Source of the DNA: Alphaproteobacteria bacterium | Lineage (GTDB): Bacteria; Pseudomonadota; Alphaproteobacteria; UBA9219; RFNS01 | Length of the DNA: 64,000 bases | NCBI GenBank assembly: GCA_037200005.1 | Contig: JBBCGY010000001.1 | Span: 1,379,103 to 1,443,102, forward strand | Direction: 5' to 3' | Program-made: the position numbers and the translations under genes | Shown here: positions 9,026-17,375 of the stretch, in pieces | Position numbering within the stretch: the first letter of the stretch is position 1 | Layout: the number at the start of each line of letters is the position of its first letter | Notes under the pieces: model-generated | What the model was told of the DNA's origin: nothing | What the model saw: only the letters and a program-made list of their open reading frames with translations | Database searches by the model: none

Positions 9026-9539
9026 TCATGCCGCGACATGGCGCGTGAGCCAGCCTTCCGCCAGCCCGTCATAGGGACGTTGCAGGTCCTTGATTTCCTG
9101 GACGACCATGCTTGCGCCGCCCAGCGCGAACAAAGCGAACAATATGGCCGCGCGAGGATTGGATTGCGCGAACGCGACCCAGGCGACGTTCAGGGAAACA
9201 GCGGCCAAAATGCCGAGGATCGCCCAGTCGATCCAATTGCCGCGCCCTTTCCTGTATAAAGCGCGCCAGCCGGAAAGCAGCATATAGGCAAAGAAGCCGT
9301 TAAAGCAAAACAGCAGCAAGAGTTTTGCCGCCAGGCAATCGTGTACAGCCAAATCCGAACGCCAGCATCGCGCATACAAGATATATCTGTCCGGCATCGC
9401 GGTGAATATCGCTGCCCTTGGCAGCCAAAAGCGGCAGCAACCCGATCATGAGCGCGACAATGACGCAGGAAATGTGCGTAAGCTGCAAACTCCAATCGAG
9501 CACGGATAAATTGCTGTCGGCGAATTCAAACAAGTTCAT
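9026..9539 (-). CDS. Small polytopic membrane protein (DUF2306-like), frameshifted
   Basis: After joining three frames the product is about 170 residues with four to five membrane segments: LQLTHISCVIVALMIGLLPL, GSDIHRDAGQIYLV, FGLYTIAW, LLLFCFNGFFAYMLLSGWRA, WAILGILAAVSLNVAWVAFA and AILFALFALGGASMVVQEI. The motif HRDAGQIY followed by a GWRALYRK-type loop resembles the DUF2306 membrane family, which has no known function. Two indels lie near 9330-9355. The ATG at 9539 follows AGGTGGA and is preferred over a GTG at 9551. Its stop overlaps an ATG (ATGA) that opens the frame leading into ctaA, so the two are probably one transcript. Confidence 0.5.
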
Positions 9540-9888
9540 ATGCTCATCCACCTAATTTCGCATCGCTATCGAGCATGGAAGCCAGCCGGCAATAAATCAA
9601 TTTTAAGCATTCATTATCCATAATCCATCTCGGCCGCGAAGCTAGGCAATTCTTACCCGGCAATTATGGTCTCCGCCAGGAAAATTCTGCCTTGCATTTT
9701 CTGCCGGCTTTACGCCGCGCCGTGACGAACCAAATAAATCCAAGGACATAGCGTCTCGCGGCGCGTTGGCACGAATATGGCATATCTGGTGCACGTGCTG
9801 TTAAGCCTAATTTCACGGGTGTGAGTTAGTCTTTCGCACGTTAAACCTGCGGAAGGAGTCCGCTTTACCGGGAAAAGGAGTTCATCCC
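9540..9888. other. 349-base non-coding region upstream of flagellin
   Basis: It separates the membrane protein from the flagellin gene and carries the sigma-54 promoter and the flagellin leader. The left part (9552-9760) shows no gene and no clear operator. The leader from about 9793 to 9888 ends with the strong ribosome site AAAAGGAG, 8 bases before ATG. Confidence 0.6.
9766..9783 (+). promoter_or_regulatory. Sigma-54 promoter of the flagellin operon
   Basis: The sequence TTGGCACGAATATGGCAT matches the RpoN consensus YTGGCACGrNNNTTGCW at all but one fixed position. GG (9768-9769) and GC (9780-9781) are exactly 10 bases apart. It predicts a start near 9793 and a leader of about 95 bases. Late flagellin genes of Caulobacter and relatives use sigma-54 with FlbD, which supports the call. 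Confidence 0.8.
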
Positions 9889-10707
9889 ATGGCTATCAGT
9901 GGCATTTCTCTTAGTGAATCAGCCAGATCAAACTTGGTCTCGCTGCAACAAACGACCCAACTGCTCAACTCGACAGAAGATCGTCTTGCCTCGGGCAAGA
10001 AGGTTAACAGCGCGATCGATAACGCTTCCGCGTTCTTCAAATCGCAATCCTTCTTAAACCGCGCCAGCGATCTTTCGGAACTCAAGGATGGTCTCTCGAC
10101 CGCGCTGCAGTCCGTGAAAGCGGCCTCCAACGCGATCACTGCCATCACGAGCGTCGTGAAGCAGCTGCAAGGTCTCGCGAATGACGCGCTGCAGAAAACC
10201 AACTCTGACGACAAGCAGACGCTGGCCACGCAGTTCAATTCGCTGCGCGATCAGTTGGACGGTCTCGTCGACGATGCCACCTTCAACGGTGTCAATCTGT
10301 TGACGTCTGCCGGCGAACTTGTCGTGAAGTTCAACGAAGATGGCAGCAGCACGCTGACGATCTCGGGCGTCGATCTAAGCGCAGACGATGGTCTGGGCAT
10401 TGATGCGGCGACTGACTTCGGAAGCACTGAAGACATCAATACCTCGATCAGCCAGTTGTCGACGGCTCTGAATACGCTGCGCACCACCGCCAGCACGTTC
10501 GGTACCAACGCGACTCTGATCCAAACGCGTTCCGACTTCACCACGTCTCTGGTCAACATCCTGCAGGTCGCTTCGGACAAGCTGGTGTTGGCGGATACCA
10601 ACGAAGAAGGCGCGAACCTCCAGGCGCTGCAAGCTCGCTCTCAGCTTGGTATCGCGGCCCTGGGAATTTCGGGTCAGCAGCAGTCCGCCATCTTGCGGTT
10701 GTTCTAA
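9889..10707 (+). CDS. Flagellin
   Basis: Filament subunit of 272 residues, the short form usual in alphaproteobacteria. The conserved N-terminal coiled region (NLVSLQQTTQLLNSTEDRLA, SGKKVNSAIDNASAFF) and C-terminal region (NEEGANLQALQARSQLG, ALGISGQQQSAILRLF) pack as the D0/D1 core. The central 140-230 stretch is short and variable, so the outer domain is minimal. No signal peptide, as expected for a type III exported protein. It has a strong ribosome site and a sigma-54 promoter, and it is followed by a terminator-like hairpin and then flbT and flaF, its post-transcriptional regulators. The frame is intact although neighbours on both sides carry indels. Confidence 0.95.
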   Translation: MAISGISLSESARSNLVSLQQTTQLLNSTEDRLASGKKVNSAIDNASAFFKSQSFLNRASDLSELKDGLSTALQSVKAASNAITAITSVVKQLQGLANDALQKTNSDDKQTLATQFNSLRDQLDGLVDDATFNGVNLLTSAGELVVKFNEDGSSTLTISGVDLSADDGLGIDAATDFGSTEDINTSISQLSTALNTLRTTASTFGTNATLIQTRSDFTTSLVNILQVASDKLVLADTNEEGANLQALQARSQLGIAALGISGQQQSAILRLF

Positions 10708-10719
10708 GGGTAATGAGAC

Positions 10720-10754
10720 GGGGACGGCGGCAAACGCCGTCCCCTAGTTTCTCT
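10720..10754 (+). terminator. Hairpin between flagellin and flbT (terminator or attenuator)
   Basis: A perfect 10-base stem, GGGGACGGCG (10720-10729) with CGCCGTCCCC (10735-10744), closes on a GCAAA loop and is followed by the T-rich TAGTTTCTCT. It lies 12 bases after the flagellin stop and 52 bases before flbT. It could end most transcripts after flagellin, protect the flagellin mRNA 3' end, or both. Confidence 0.7.
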
Positions 10755-10805
10755 GATCTTGGTTTTACGGCGGTTCGCCCGCCATTCCTCGAAGGAGTCG
10801 AGGAC

Positions 10806-11249
10806 ATGCCGCTAAAAATTCGCGTCAAGCCAGAACAAAAATTCTTCGCCGGCGGCGCCGTGCTGAAGAATGTCGGCGCCAAGGCCGCCGATCTCCTGGT
10901 GCTTTCCGACAGCCCGGTGCTGCGCGAAGGCTATATGATGAACACCGACCGCAGCGAAGAATCCGACGCCGCCACGGTCTATTTCCTGCTGCAGATGATC
11001 TATCTGTTCAAGGGCAAGGGACAGCCGCTCGATAACCTGGTCATCGACACGATCGACAAATTCGCGGCGCTTTATCCTCACCTATCCGGCAATGTCACCG
11101 AAATCGTCGCGCTTTTGCGCAACGGCGAGAGCTTCAAGGCTCTCAAGCTAGGCCATGACATGCTCTCGGATTATGAAGCGGCAAAGCCGAAGACCGCGCC
11201 CGTCGTGCCGTCCCCAGAACTCTCCCTTCAACCCCTTCCCTGCAATTAA
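10806..11249 (+). CDS. flbT: Flagellin mRNA regulator FlbT
   Basis: FlbT binds the flagellin mRNA leader in Caulobacter and couples flagellin translation to assembly. The 147-residue product shows the family start PLKIRVKPEQKFFAGGAV, then NDR-like hydrophobic strands, SEESDAATVYFLLQMIYLF and FAALYPHLSGNVTEIVALLR. The start is the ATG at 10806, preceded by AAGGAG; an upstream in-frame ATG at 10713 lies in the hairpin and is unlikely. The gene sits directly between flagellin and flaF, the order seen in many alphaproteobacteria. Its target is probably the 95-base flagellin leader. Confidence 0.9.
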   Translation: MPLKIRVKPEQKFFAGGAVLKNVGAKAADLLVLSDSPVLREGYMMNTDRSEESDAATVYFLLQMIYLFKGKGQPLDNLVIDTIDKFAALYPHLSGNVTEIVALLRNGESFKALKLGHDMLSDYEAAKPKTAPVVPSPELSLQPLPCN

Positions 11250-11259
11250 GGAGCCGACC

Positions 11260-11693
11260 ATGAGCAAACAACTTTTGAACACCTACACCAACACCCAGAA
11301 AGACAGTGAGTCGATCCGGGAAATCGAAGCCCGCGCGCTGCTCAACTGCGCCAGCAAACTGCGCCAGGCCCAGGAACAGGTGGAGAATTACGATCTCTAT
11401 ATCGAGGCGATCAAAACAACCAGCGGCTATGGACGATATTCCAGGTCAGTCTCTGCGAGCCTGAAAATCTCCTGGCGCGCGATCTCAAGATCACGCTGCT
11501 GAATCTCAGCCGTTTCGTGGACAAGGTAAGTCTGCGGGCGCTCTCCGAGTATAATACTTCGCTGCTGACCAGCCTGATTGATATCAATCGCAATATCGCG
11601 GCCGGACTCAGCGTCAAACCGGAAGGCGAAACGGCGGACTCCGGCGCGGCTCCGGCGGCGCAAGGCGGCGGCTCTTTCTCGGCCAGCGCGTAA
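11260..11693 (+). CDS. flaF: Flagellar biosynthesis regulator FlaF, one frameshift
   Basis: FlaF promotes flagellin synthesis and secretion and opposes FlbT. The N-terminus (NTYTNTQKDSESIREIEARA, LLNCASKLRQAQE) and, after a one-base repair near 11412, the typical family core NQRLWTIFQVSLCEPENLLA and LKITLLNLSRFVDKV are clear. The product would be about 144 residues, ending GGGSFSASA, with a C-terminal Gly/Ala-rich tail. The repair is a missing C in the AAAACAACC stretch. The ATG at 11260 follows AAGGAG. The stop is one base from the end of the convergent methyltransferase gene. Confidence 0.82.
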
Positions 11694-11694
11694 G

Positions 11695-12659
11695 CTATAT
11701 CTGCCAGACCCGGTAACCGTTTTCTTCCGCAAGAACGGTTGCCGCCGGAGCGAAACGCGCGATCGGCACGGTCTTTTGCGTCACGAGAACCAAATGCCCG
11801 CGCGAGGTCAAATAGCGCGGCGCGGCGGCCAGCAATTCTTTCACCACGCCGAAATCCTGCTTCGCCCCGGCATGGATCGGCGGATTGCTGACGATGAGAT
11901 CGTAACGGGCGCGACATGAGGCGAGGCCGTCTCCCTGAATATATTCGGCGCCGGCAATATTCTCGCGCGCCGCCATGATCGCCAGCGCATCATAATCGAG
12001 CAGATGGAGCCGGGCGTCAGGCCAGCAACGCCGCGCCGCGAGCGCCAGAATTCCCGCGCCGCAGGCGAAGTCCAGCATAAGTTTCGGCGCAGGCAATCGC
12101 GCCATGCATTCGATAAGCAAAGCCGAGCCGGGATCGAGCCGTCCCGCCGCGAACATGCCGGGATAGAAATCGATATTCGCAGCCATGACCGGCAATTTCG
12201 ATTCTTTGCCGCGTCTTCCATGATTCCAAATCTCGCTTCGGCAAGACGGACAAGCGGGGATGCCGCGCCAGATATACGCGGCCATGATATTTCGTCGCCG
12301 CCGTCGTGACATCGCGAAAGATCTCCTGCATGTCCTTGAATGCCGGAATGATGCCGCCGGCTTTCATGCCGAACAGAACGGCGACGCCCCCATCGGTCAG
12401 ATGCCCCGCGGCGAGATGCAGATTCATCGCCATTCTTCGCGGGCGCGCGGCAAGCCCAGCAGCACGCCGTCATAGCCACGATCCCATACGCTGAAATCCG
12501 TGTCAGCGCCGCGACGCCGCTGCCATGCGGCGATCGTGACCGACGGCGGTTTCCATCCCGGCATCAGCGCATCGCACAGCAACAGGGAACGCCCCTCCCC
12601 CACAGCTTGCAGAAAAATTTCTGCGCCAGAGCATTGAGGCTTGTCAAATCCTCCGCCAT
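11695..12659 (-). CDS. RsmC/RlmG-like class I methyltransferase, frameshifted
   Basis: A SAM-dependent methyltransferase of the MTS (methyltransferase small) family, which includes RsmC (16S rRNA guanine N2). The C-terminal domain is intact in one frame: FYPGMFAAGRLDPGSALLI, MLDFACGAGILALAA (motif I), LHLLDYDALAIMAARENI and DLIVSNPPIHAG, the NPP signature of base-amino methyltransferases. The N-terminal half (MAEDLTSLNALAQ, LLLCDALMPGWKPPSVTIAA, WDRGYDGVLLGLPRAREEW, LHLAAGHLTDGGVAVLFGMK) is spread over other frames by several indels. The start ATG at 12657-12659 overlaps the glycosyltransferase stop (TGATG), so the two are coupled. The exact RNA target cannot be set from sequence. Confidence 0.7.
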
Positions 12660-13614
12660 CAGAAGGCGATGCCGAACGGCGCGAGCGCCGCCTGCACCTC
12701 GGCGACCGGAAGATCGGCCAGCGGCTTACCCTGAAGAAAGGCGGTTCTCGGCCCGCGCGGGCGCGACCATGTGGGATTGACGCTATCCGTGAACAGGGTC
12801 AGCGTCGATGCGCCCACCGCGGCGGCTATATGGGTCGGGCCGGTATCGTTGCCGACGACGGCCATGGCGCGCCGCGCGACGCCGCCGATTTGCGCCAGGC
12901 TCGTGCGTCCGCCGAGATCGACAAGTTCTCCGGCCTCCGCCTTAATCGCCTTGATGGCCTCAAGATCGGCTCCGGCTCCTATGGCGACCGCCGCGATGCG
13001 CGCGCATAAAGATCGCGCGCCAGCGCCGCGTAGCGCGCGGGAGGCCAGCGCTTATCGAGCCGGGTGGGCGAACAGCCCGGAATCAGCAGAACGAATTTTT
13101 CCGGCAGCGCGAGACTGTCCACCGGCGCATCGAGCCACGACCAGTCCGCCGCGGCGGGAACGGTTATGCTGGCCGCCTGCAATTGCGCGCCGATAAAATC
13201 GGCAAAATGCCATTCCGGCCTCGGCGGCCAGACACGCGGATGGCTGCCCATGCCCGCCGCGCCCGACCATTCGAAACGCTCAAAGGGCCGCCCAGAAGCC
13301 AGAATATAATGCTTTGGCGCATCTTGCCCTGAAGATCGTAAACCCTGGTCGGCCCAAAATCGCGAATGCGTCCCAGCAGATCGAGCCATGCGCCGATATC
13401 GGATGCCGGGCGGCCGCTTGTCGCTGATAACCGTATCGAACCATGGCATGAGTCCGGCGAAGCCCATCCATGCCGGCTGGGTGAGCAGCGCGATTTTCGC
13501 CCGGGGATGCGCGGCGCGAATAGCCTGAAAGGCCGGGGCGCAAAGCACAAGATCTCCCAAAGCGCCAAGGCGTATGACCAGAATGCGCTCATGCTCGTGA
13601 TGATGGCCGTCCAT
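12659..13614 (-). CDS. Glycosyltransferase family 9 (heptosyltransferase-like), frameshifted
   Basis: A GT9 enzyme of the ADP-heptose:LPS heptosyltransferase type, expected to add a sugar to the lipopolysaccharide inner core. The N-terminal Rossmann domain starts ILVIRLGALGDLVLCAPAFQ, ending the first strand with the family GxGD-like turn. The C-terminal domain holds FVLLIPGCSPTRLDKRWPP and the signature MAVVGNDTGPTHIAAAVG. Indels near 13000 and between 13330 and 13400 shift the frame. The ATG at 13614 follows GGGAGA and lies 10 bases after the stop of the adjacent glycosyltransferase. Sugar donor and acceptor are inferred from the family only. Confidence 0.75.
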
Positions 13615-13624
13615 GCTTTCTCCC

Positions 13625-14764
13625 TTATGACGCGGCGATGACGCGGCGATAAACATCCAGCGTGTCCGCCGCCATTTTATGCTTGTCGAATCTCGCCCTT
13701 ACATGCGCGATGCCGCGCTCGCCCATTTTCAAGCGTTCTTCGGGCGATAATGCAAGAGCCTGCTGGATTTTCGCGGCAAGAGCGGCGGAGTCTCCCACGG
13801 CAACCAGATAGCCGGTTTCGCCCGGAATCATGGTTTCCCTGAACCCACCCAGGTCGCTGGCGATGACGGGCACGCCCATGGCCTGCGCCTCGACCGGAAT
13901 CCGTCCGAAACCTTCGGGAACGAGCGACGGGGCGATGACAAGGTCGGCGGCGGCATAAGCGGCGGGCATGTCGTGGCAATGCCCGGCTAGCTTGACCCGC
14001 GCCTCCAGCCGGCATGTTTTTATCGCCTCGATGATTTCCTGGACGTAGGCGTTGCGTCCCTGATCGTCGCCGATGATGACGGCCAGGAAGTTCGATCCCG
14101 GATCGCGGAGGGTGACATTATGCAACGCCTCGATCAAAACCATATGCCCTTTAATCCGGCTGAGCCGCGCGGGCATGAGAATGATGCGTTGATCCGGCTC
14201 CGCCTCCCAGGACGCGCGCAAGGATCGCACGCGCTCGGATAGAACTTTATCCCGCCGGAACCGCGTGAGATCGATGCCGCGCTGGATGACGACGATGCGC
14301 GCTTCTGGCACGCGGTAATTGTCCCGGATGTGAAGGGCGAGGAATTCGGAAATCGCGATCACCACCGCGCCCTTGGCCATGACGCTATTGTAAATCTTTT
14401 TAGCCGCGCTCTTGAATTTATAAGCCGCGTGGAACGTCGTCACGAATTTGCATCCCGTCATGCGCGACGCGAAATAGGCCGACCATGCCGGGGCGCGGCT
14501 GCGCGCGTGAATGACATCGATATTCTGCGCCCGCGCGATGTCGGCGATACGGGAGGCATTGGAAAGAATTTGCATGGGATTCTTGGAAGCCAGCGGCAAT
14601 GTATAATGCACGCCGCCTTCGGCTTCCACCGCCGCGACCAAAGGCCCGCCCGAGGAGGCGACGAAACTTCCGGCCCCCGCCCGCGTCAAAGCGGCGTTAA
14701 CGTCGATGACCGCCTGTTCCGCGCCACCGGTTACCAAAGAAGGAATGATCTGAAGAATCTTCAT
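13625..14764 (-). CDS. Glycosyltransferase family 4
   Basis: A GT-B retaining glycosyltransferase of 379 residues. The N-terminal domain begins MKILQIIPSLVTGGAEQAVI, with the GGAE donor/acceptor loop. The C-terminal domain has IILMPARLSRIKGHMVLIEA and the EX7E region PEGFGRIPVEAQAMGVPVIA (PEGFGR in place of EGFG), then SDLGGFRETMI. It is the first gene of a short run (this gene, the GT9 gene, the methyltransferase) and is likely a lipopolysaccharide or capsule glycosyltransferase. The frame is intact, marking the right-hand limit of the indel-rich zone. Confidence 0.83.
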   Translation of the reverse strand: MKILQIIPSLVTGGAEQAVIDVNAALTRAGAGSFVASSGGPLVAAVEAEGGVHYTLPLASKNPMQILSNASRIADIARAQNIDVIHARSRAPAWSAYFASRMTGCKFVTTFHAAYKFKSAAKKIYNSVMAKGAVVIAISEFLALHIRDNYRVPEARIVVIQRGIDLTRFRRDKVLSERVRSLRASWEAEPDQRIILMPARLSRIKGHMVLIEALHNVTLRDPGSNFLAVIIGDDQGRNAYVQEIIEAIKTCRLEARVKLAGHCHDMPAAYAAADLVIAPSLVPEGFGRIPVEAQAMGVPVIASDLGGFRETMIPGETGYLVAVGDSAALAAKIQQALALSPEERLKMGERGIAHVRARFDKHKMAADTLDVYRRVIAAS

Positions 14765-14986
14765 GACTTATCTATCTGTCGCAGTTCAAGAATTGGCAGG
14801 CCGCACCCTGAAACCTCACCCGAAAGCCGCCTGCCAATTCCTGAGTTGCGATGATTATCTATAGTATTTTTATGCGAATAGGAGGCATTTATTAACATGG
14901 GAAATTGTCATTGGGAATGCCATTGACATTTCAACCACGCGGCTTAGGATTGCTGCAATTCTTTAACTTATAGTCGGATTCATCAC
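14765..14986. promoter_or_regulatory. Divergent intergenic region with a 12-base inverted repeat
   Basis: It lies between the GT4 gene (leftward) and an unknown gene (rightward). GAATTGGCAGGC (14790-14801) is repeated inverted as GCCTGCCAATTC (14829-14840) with a 27-base spacer, and weaker symmetry continues outward (8 of the next 11 bases). It could be an operator or a structured leader of the leftward transcript. The right-hand part is AT-rich and probably holds the rightward promoter. Confidence 0.45.
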
Positions 14987-15370
14987 ATGCCATCGTCTGG
15001 GTACAGCCCCGAACAATTGAAGCTCGTCGAGCAATTTCTCGAATCATGCGCCACGGCCATGGACAAGGAATGCGCGCTGCGCGGCGATACTCTCATCAAC
15101 GGTTTGCGCCGCGAGCGGTTCGATATCGAGACTTTCATCCTGCAGAACAAGCTGAACGAATCTCAGATCGGCGTCCTGGAATTGACGGTGGATTTCTACA
15201 GAAAAGTGGAAAACATCCTGGTCGCGGGCGAAAAGAATTACGCCAAGGCCGTGCGCGCGGGACTTGATTCCGTTTCGGACGATATCCGGCTCATCATCAC
15301 CGAGCAGGACGAGGAAGAAGATCAAGCCGATCATGACGCGTCAGCCGCCTCGCGCGCAGTCGCCTCGTAA
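14987..15370 (+). CDS. Hypothetical helical protein
   Basis: A 127-residue acidic protein not recognised. It is predicted to be almost wholly helical (PEQLKLVEQFLESCATAMDK, GVLELTVDFYRKVENILVAG) with an acidic Glu/Asp-rich tail (QDEEEDQADHD). No signal peptide, membrane segment or metal motif. It stands alone between a glycosyltransferase and lpxB, on the opposite strand from both, with its own upstream region. Codon use resembles the neighbours. Function unknown. Confidence 0.6.
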   Translation: MPSSGYSPEQLKLVEQFLESCATAMDKECALRGDTLINGLRRERFDIETFILQNKLNESQIGVLELTVDFYRKVENILVAGEKNYAKAVRAGLDSVSDDIRLIITEQDEEEDQADHDASAASRAVAS

Positions 15371-15372
15371 TC

Positions 15373-16545
15373 CTACGGCCGTTTTTCTAAACCGCTAACA
15401 TTCAGAACGACGCGCGCCGCGCGCGCGGACGGCGCTTCGTCTTCCGCGCCGAGCCAAACGGCGGTTTGAGCCAACTGCGCAGCCTGCGCCGCGCGCGCCG
15501 CCGGATCGGCCAGCAGGATTTCGCAAGCCGCCGCGAGCCTGTCCGGCGTGCAGAGCTCCTGCAGAAATTCCGGCACGACCGGACGGTCATGCATGATATT
15601 GACCAGATTGGCGTAGCGCACCTTGATCAGCCTGCGATACAGAAAAGCCGTCACGGGGCTGATGCGATAAGCGATCACCGCCGGAAGTCTCGCCAAGGCC
15701 AGTTCCAGCGCGACGGTGCCCGAACAGGCGAGCGCGGCAGTCGAAGCTTTGAACCCGTCATATTTGGCCGCGTCGCCCGTGGTCACGATGACGGGAACCG
15801 CCCAATCTTTTGTCAGCGCCCGCACCTGCATCTCCACCTGCGGCACAGTCGGCACCGCGCATACCAGATCGGCCAGATCGGGATTCCTGGATTTGAGCAG
15901 AGCGAGCGTTTCGGCGAAAATCCGCGCGAGGCGCGTCACCTCGCTCGTCCGGCTGCCGAGCAGAACGCTCAAAACCGGCGTGGTTTCGCTCAATCCATGC
16001 GCGGCGCGGAATCGCGCGGCGTCGCCATTCGCGGCGCCGCTTTCGATGATCGGATGCCCCACGAAGCTGCATGGCAGGCCCGCTTCGGTGAAATAGGGCG
16101 GCTCGAACGGCAGGAGCGCCAGCAAATGATCGAGAAACCGCGCGATTTTCTTCGCCCGGCCCGCGCGCCAGGCCCATACCGTCGGCGCGACATAATGGAT
16201 CAGCGGAATCCCCTTCCCCTTCAGCCGCTTCGCCACGCGGAAACAGAAATCCGGCGCGTCGATGGTCACCAGCGCCGCCGGTTTCATTCGCTCCACCTCC
16301 GCCGCCGTTTGATCGATGCGGCGAAGCAGATGCGGGATATGAACCAGCAATTCCGCCAGTCCGAAATGCGCGAGCTCTTTTTGCGAAAAGAACAATTCGA
16401 TACCGGCCTCGACCATGCGCGGCCCGCCGATGCCCGCAAAGCGCAAATCCGGCGGCCCCAGGCGGCGCAGGGCTTTCATCAGATGCGCGCCGAGCAAATC
16501 GCCCGACGGCTCCCCGGCAATCAGGAAAATAACCGGCGCCGTCAT
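15373..16545 (-). CDS. lpxB: Lipid-A-disaccharide synthase LpxB
   Basis: Joins UDP-2,3-diacylglucosamine and lipid X to form the lipid A disaccharide at the inner face of the inner membrane. A GT19 enzyme of 390 residues, normal length. Clear stretches: FLIAGEPSGDLLGAHLM (AGEPSGD at 10-16), FAGIGGPRMVEAG, VTIDAPDFCFRVAKRL, IHYVAPTVWAWRAGRAKKIA, FVGHPIIE, LLGSRTSEV and ALACSGTVALELALARLP. It is the last gene of the fabZ-lpxA-lpxI-lpxB run, 3 bases after lpxI. Confidence 0.95.
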   Translation of the reverse strand: MTAPVIFLIAGEPSGDLLGAHLMKALRRLGPPDLRFAGIGGPRMVEAGIELFFSQKELAHFGLAELLVHIPHLLRRIDQTAAEVERMKPAALVTIDAPDFCFRVAKRLKGKGIPLIHYVAPTVWAWRAGRAKKIARFLDHLLALLPFEPPYFTEAGLPCSFVGHPIIESGAANGDAARFRAAHGLSETTPVLSVLLGSRTSEVTRLARIFAETLALLKSRNPDLADLVCAVPTVPQVEMQVRALTKDWAVPVIVTTGDAAKYDGFKASTAALACSGTVALELALARLPAVIAYRISPVTAFLYRRLIKVRYANLVNIMHDRPVVPEFLQELCTPDRLAAACEILLADPAARAAQAAQLAQTAVWLGAEDEAPSARAARVVLNVSGLEKRP

Positions 16546-16548
16546 GGC

Positions 16549-17370
16549 TTATTCATCCGAATAGCCGTAAAGAAAAATCCCCGCCTGATCGGCGGCGGCA
16601 ATGACAGCGTGATGATCGATAATCAGGCTCGCGCCGGCTTCCACGGCAATGCCCGCGAAACCTGCGGCGGCGATGCGCGCCACGGTCTCCAGACCTATGG
16701 CGGGTAGATCGAGCCGCCTATCCTGCTGCGGCTTGCATAGCTTGACCAGGACGCCGCCGCCGCCCTCGCGCTTCAACGTCGCCGCGCGCGCAATCATGGC
16801 GTCGGTGCCCTCGATAGCCTCCAGGCCCAGGACCATGCCTTGCTGAACGACCACGGATTGTCCCGCATCGGCCTCGCCCAGCTTCCGCGCCACGGCAACG
16901 CCGCGCTTGATGTCGTGCCAATCCTGCTCGCCCGGTGCTTTGGCGCCAAGCTGCCCGGCGGGAGTCACAAAATCCGCCAGCACGTCGTGAATCCCGACGA
17001 CGCGGAATCCCTCGGCTTCGATGACTTTCGCGATAGCCTTAAGCAGGCCGTCATCGCCGAGAAGCCCGAATCCGATCTGCATCAGCTTGCGCAGCGTGAA
17101 CATGTCGGGCTTCAATTCAAACAAGGACGGGCGGCGCACCCGCCCGATCATCACGACGTCCTTGACGCCCGCCGCGCGCGCGGCATTGCGTGCCGCCTCG
17201 CCCGCCCCCAGAGGCAGCCAGACATGATCGCTCCCGCCGCCGAGATCGGCATCGGCCTGTCCGGTTATGCAGATCAAGAAATGAGGACGCCGGGATTGCC
17301 TTAAATAAGCGATCAGCCGCTTTGGCGCATCGCCGCCTCCGGCCAGAATGCCGAGCTTGGGGCCGGTCAT
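16549..17370 (-). CDS. lpxI: UDP-2,3-diacylglucosamine pyrophosphatase LpxI
   Basis: Hydrolyses UDP-2,3-diacylglucosamine to lipid X and UMP, the step done by LpxH in gammaproteobacteria. The 273-residue product shows both LpxI domains: KLGILAGGGDAPKRLI at the start and QDWHDIKRGVAVARKLGEAD, QSVVVQQGMVLGLEAIEGTD, LVKLCKPQQDRRLDLPAIGL and AGASLIIDHHAVIAAAD at the C-terminus. The start is set at ATG 17370, six bases after the lpxA stop; an in-frame start at 17400 would run into lpxA. Choice of LpxI rather than LpxH is typical of alphaproteobacteria. Confidence 0.93.
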   Translation of the reverse strand: MTGPKLGILAGGGDAPKRLIAYLRQSRRPHFLICITGQADADLGGGSDHVWLPLGAGEAARNAARAAGVKDVVMIGRVRRPSLFELKPDMFTLRKLMQIGFGLLGDDGLLKAIAKVIEAEGFRVVGIHDVLADFVTPAGQLGAKAPGEQDWHDIKRGVAVARKLGEADAGQSVVVQQGMVLGLEAIEGTDAMIARAATLKREGGGGVLVKLCKPQQDRRLDLPAIGLETVARIAAAGFAGIAVEAGASLIIDHHAVIAAADQAGIFLYGYSDE

Positions 17371-17375
17371 AACCG

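Noticed and set aside
15466..16707. A 413-codon plus-strand frame opposite lpxB
   Set aside because: It is Arg/His/Gln-rich antisense of lpxB and lpxI, which are firmly identified. High GC makes such open frames common.
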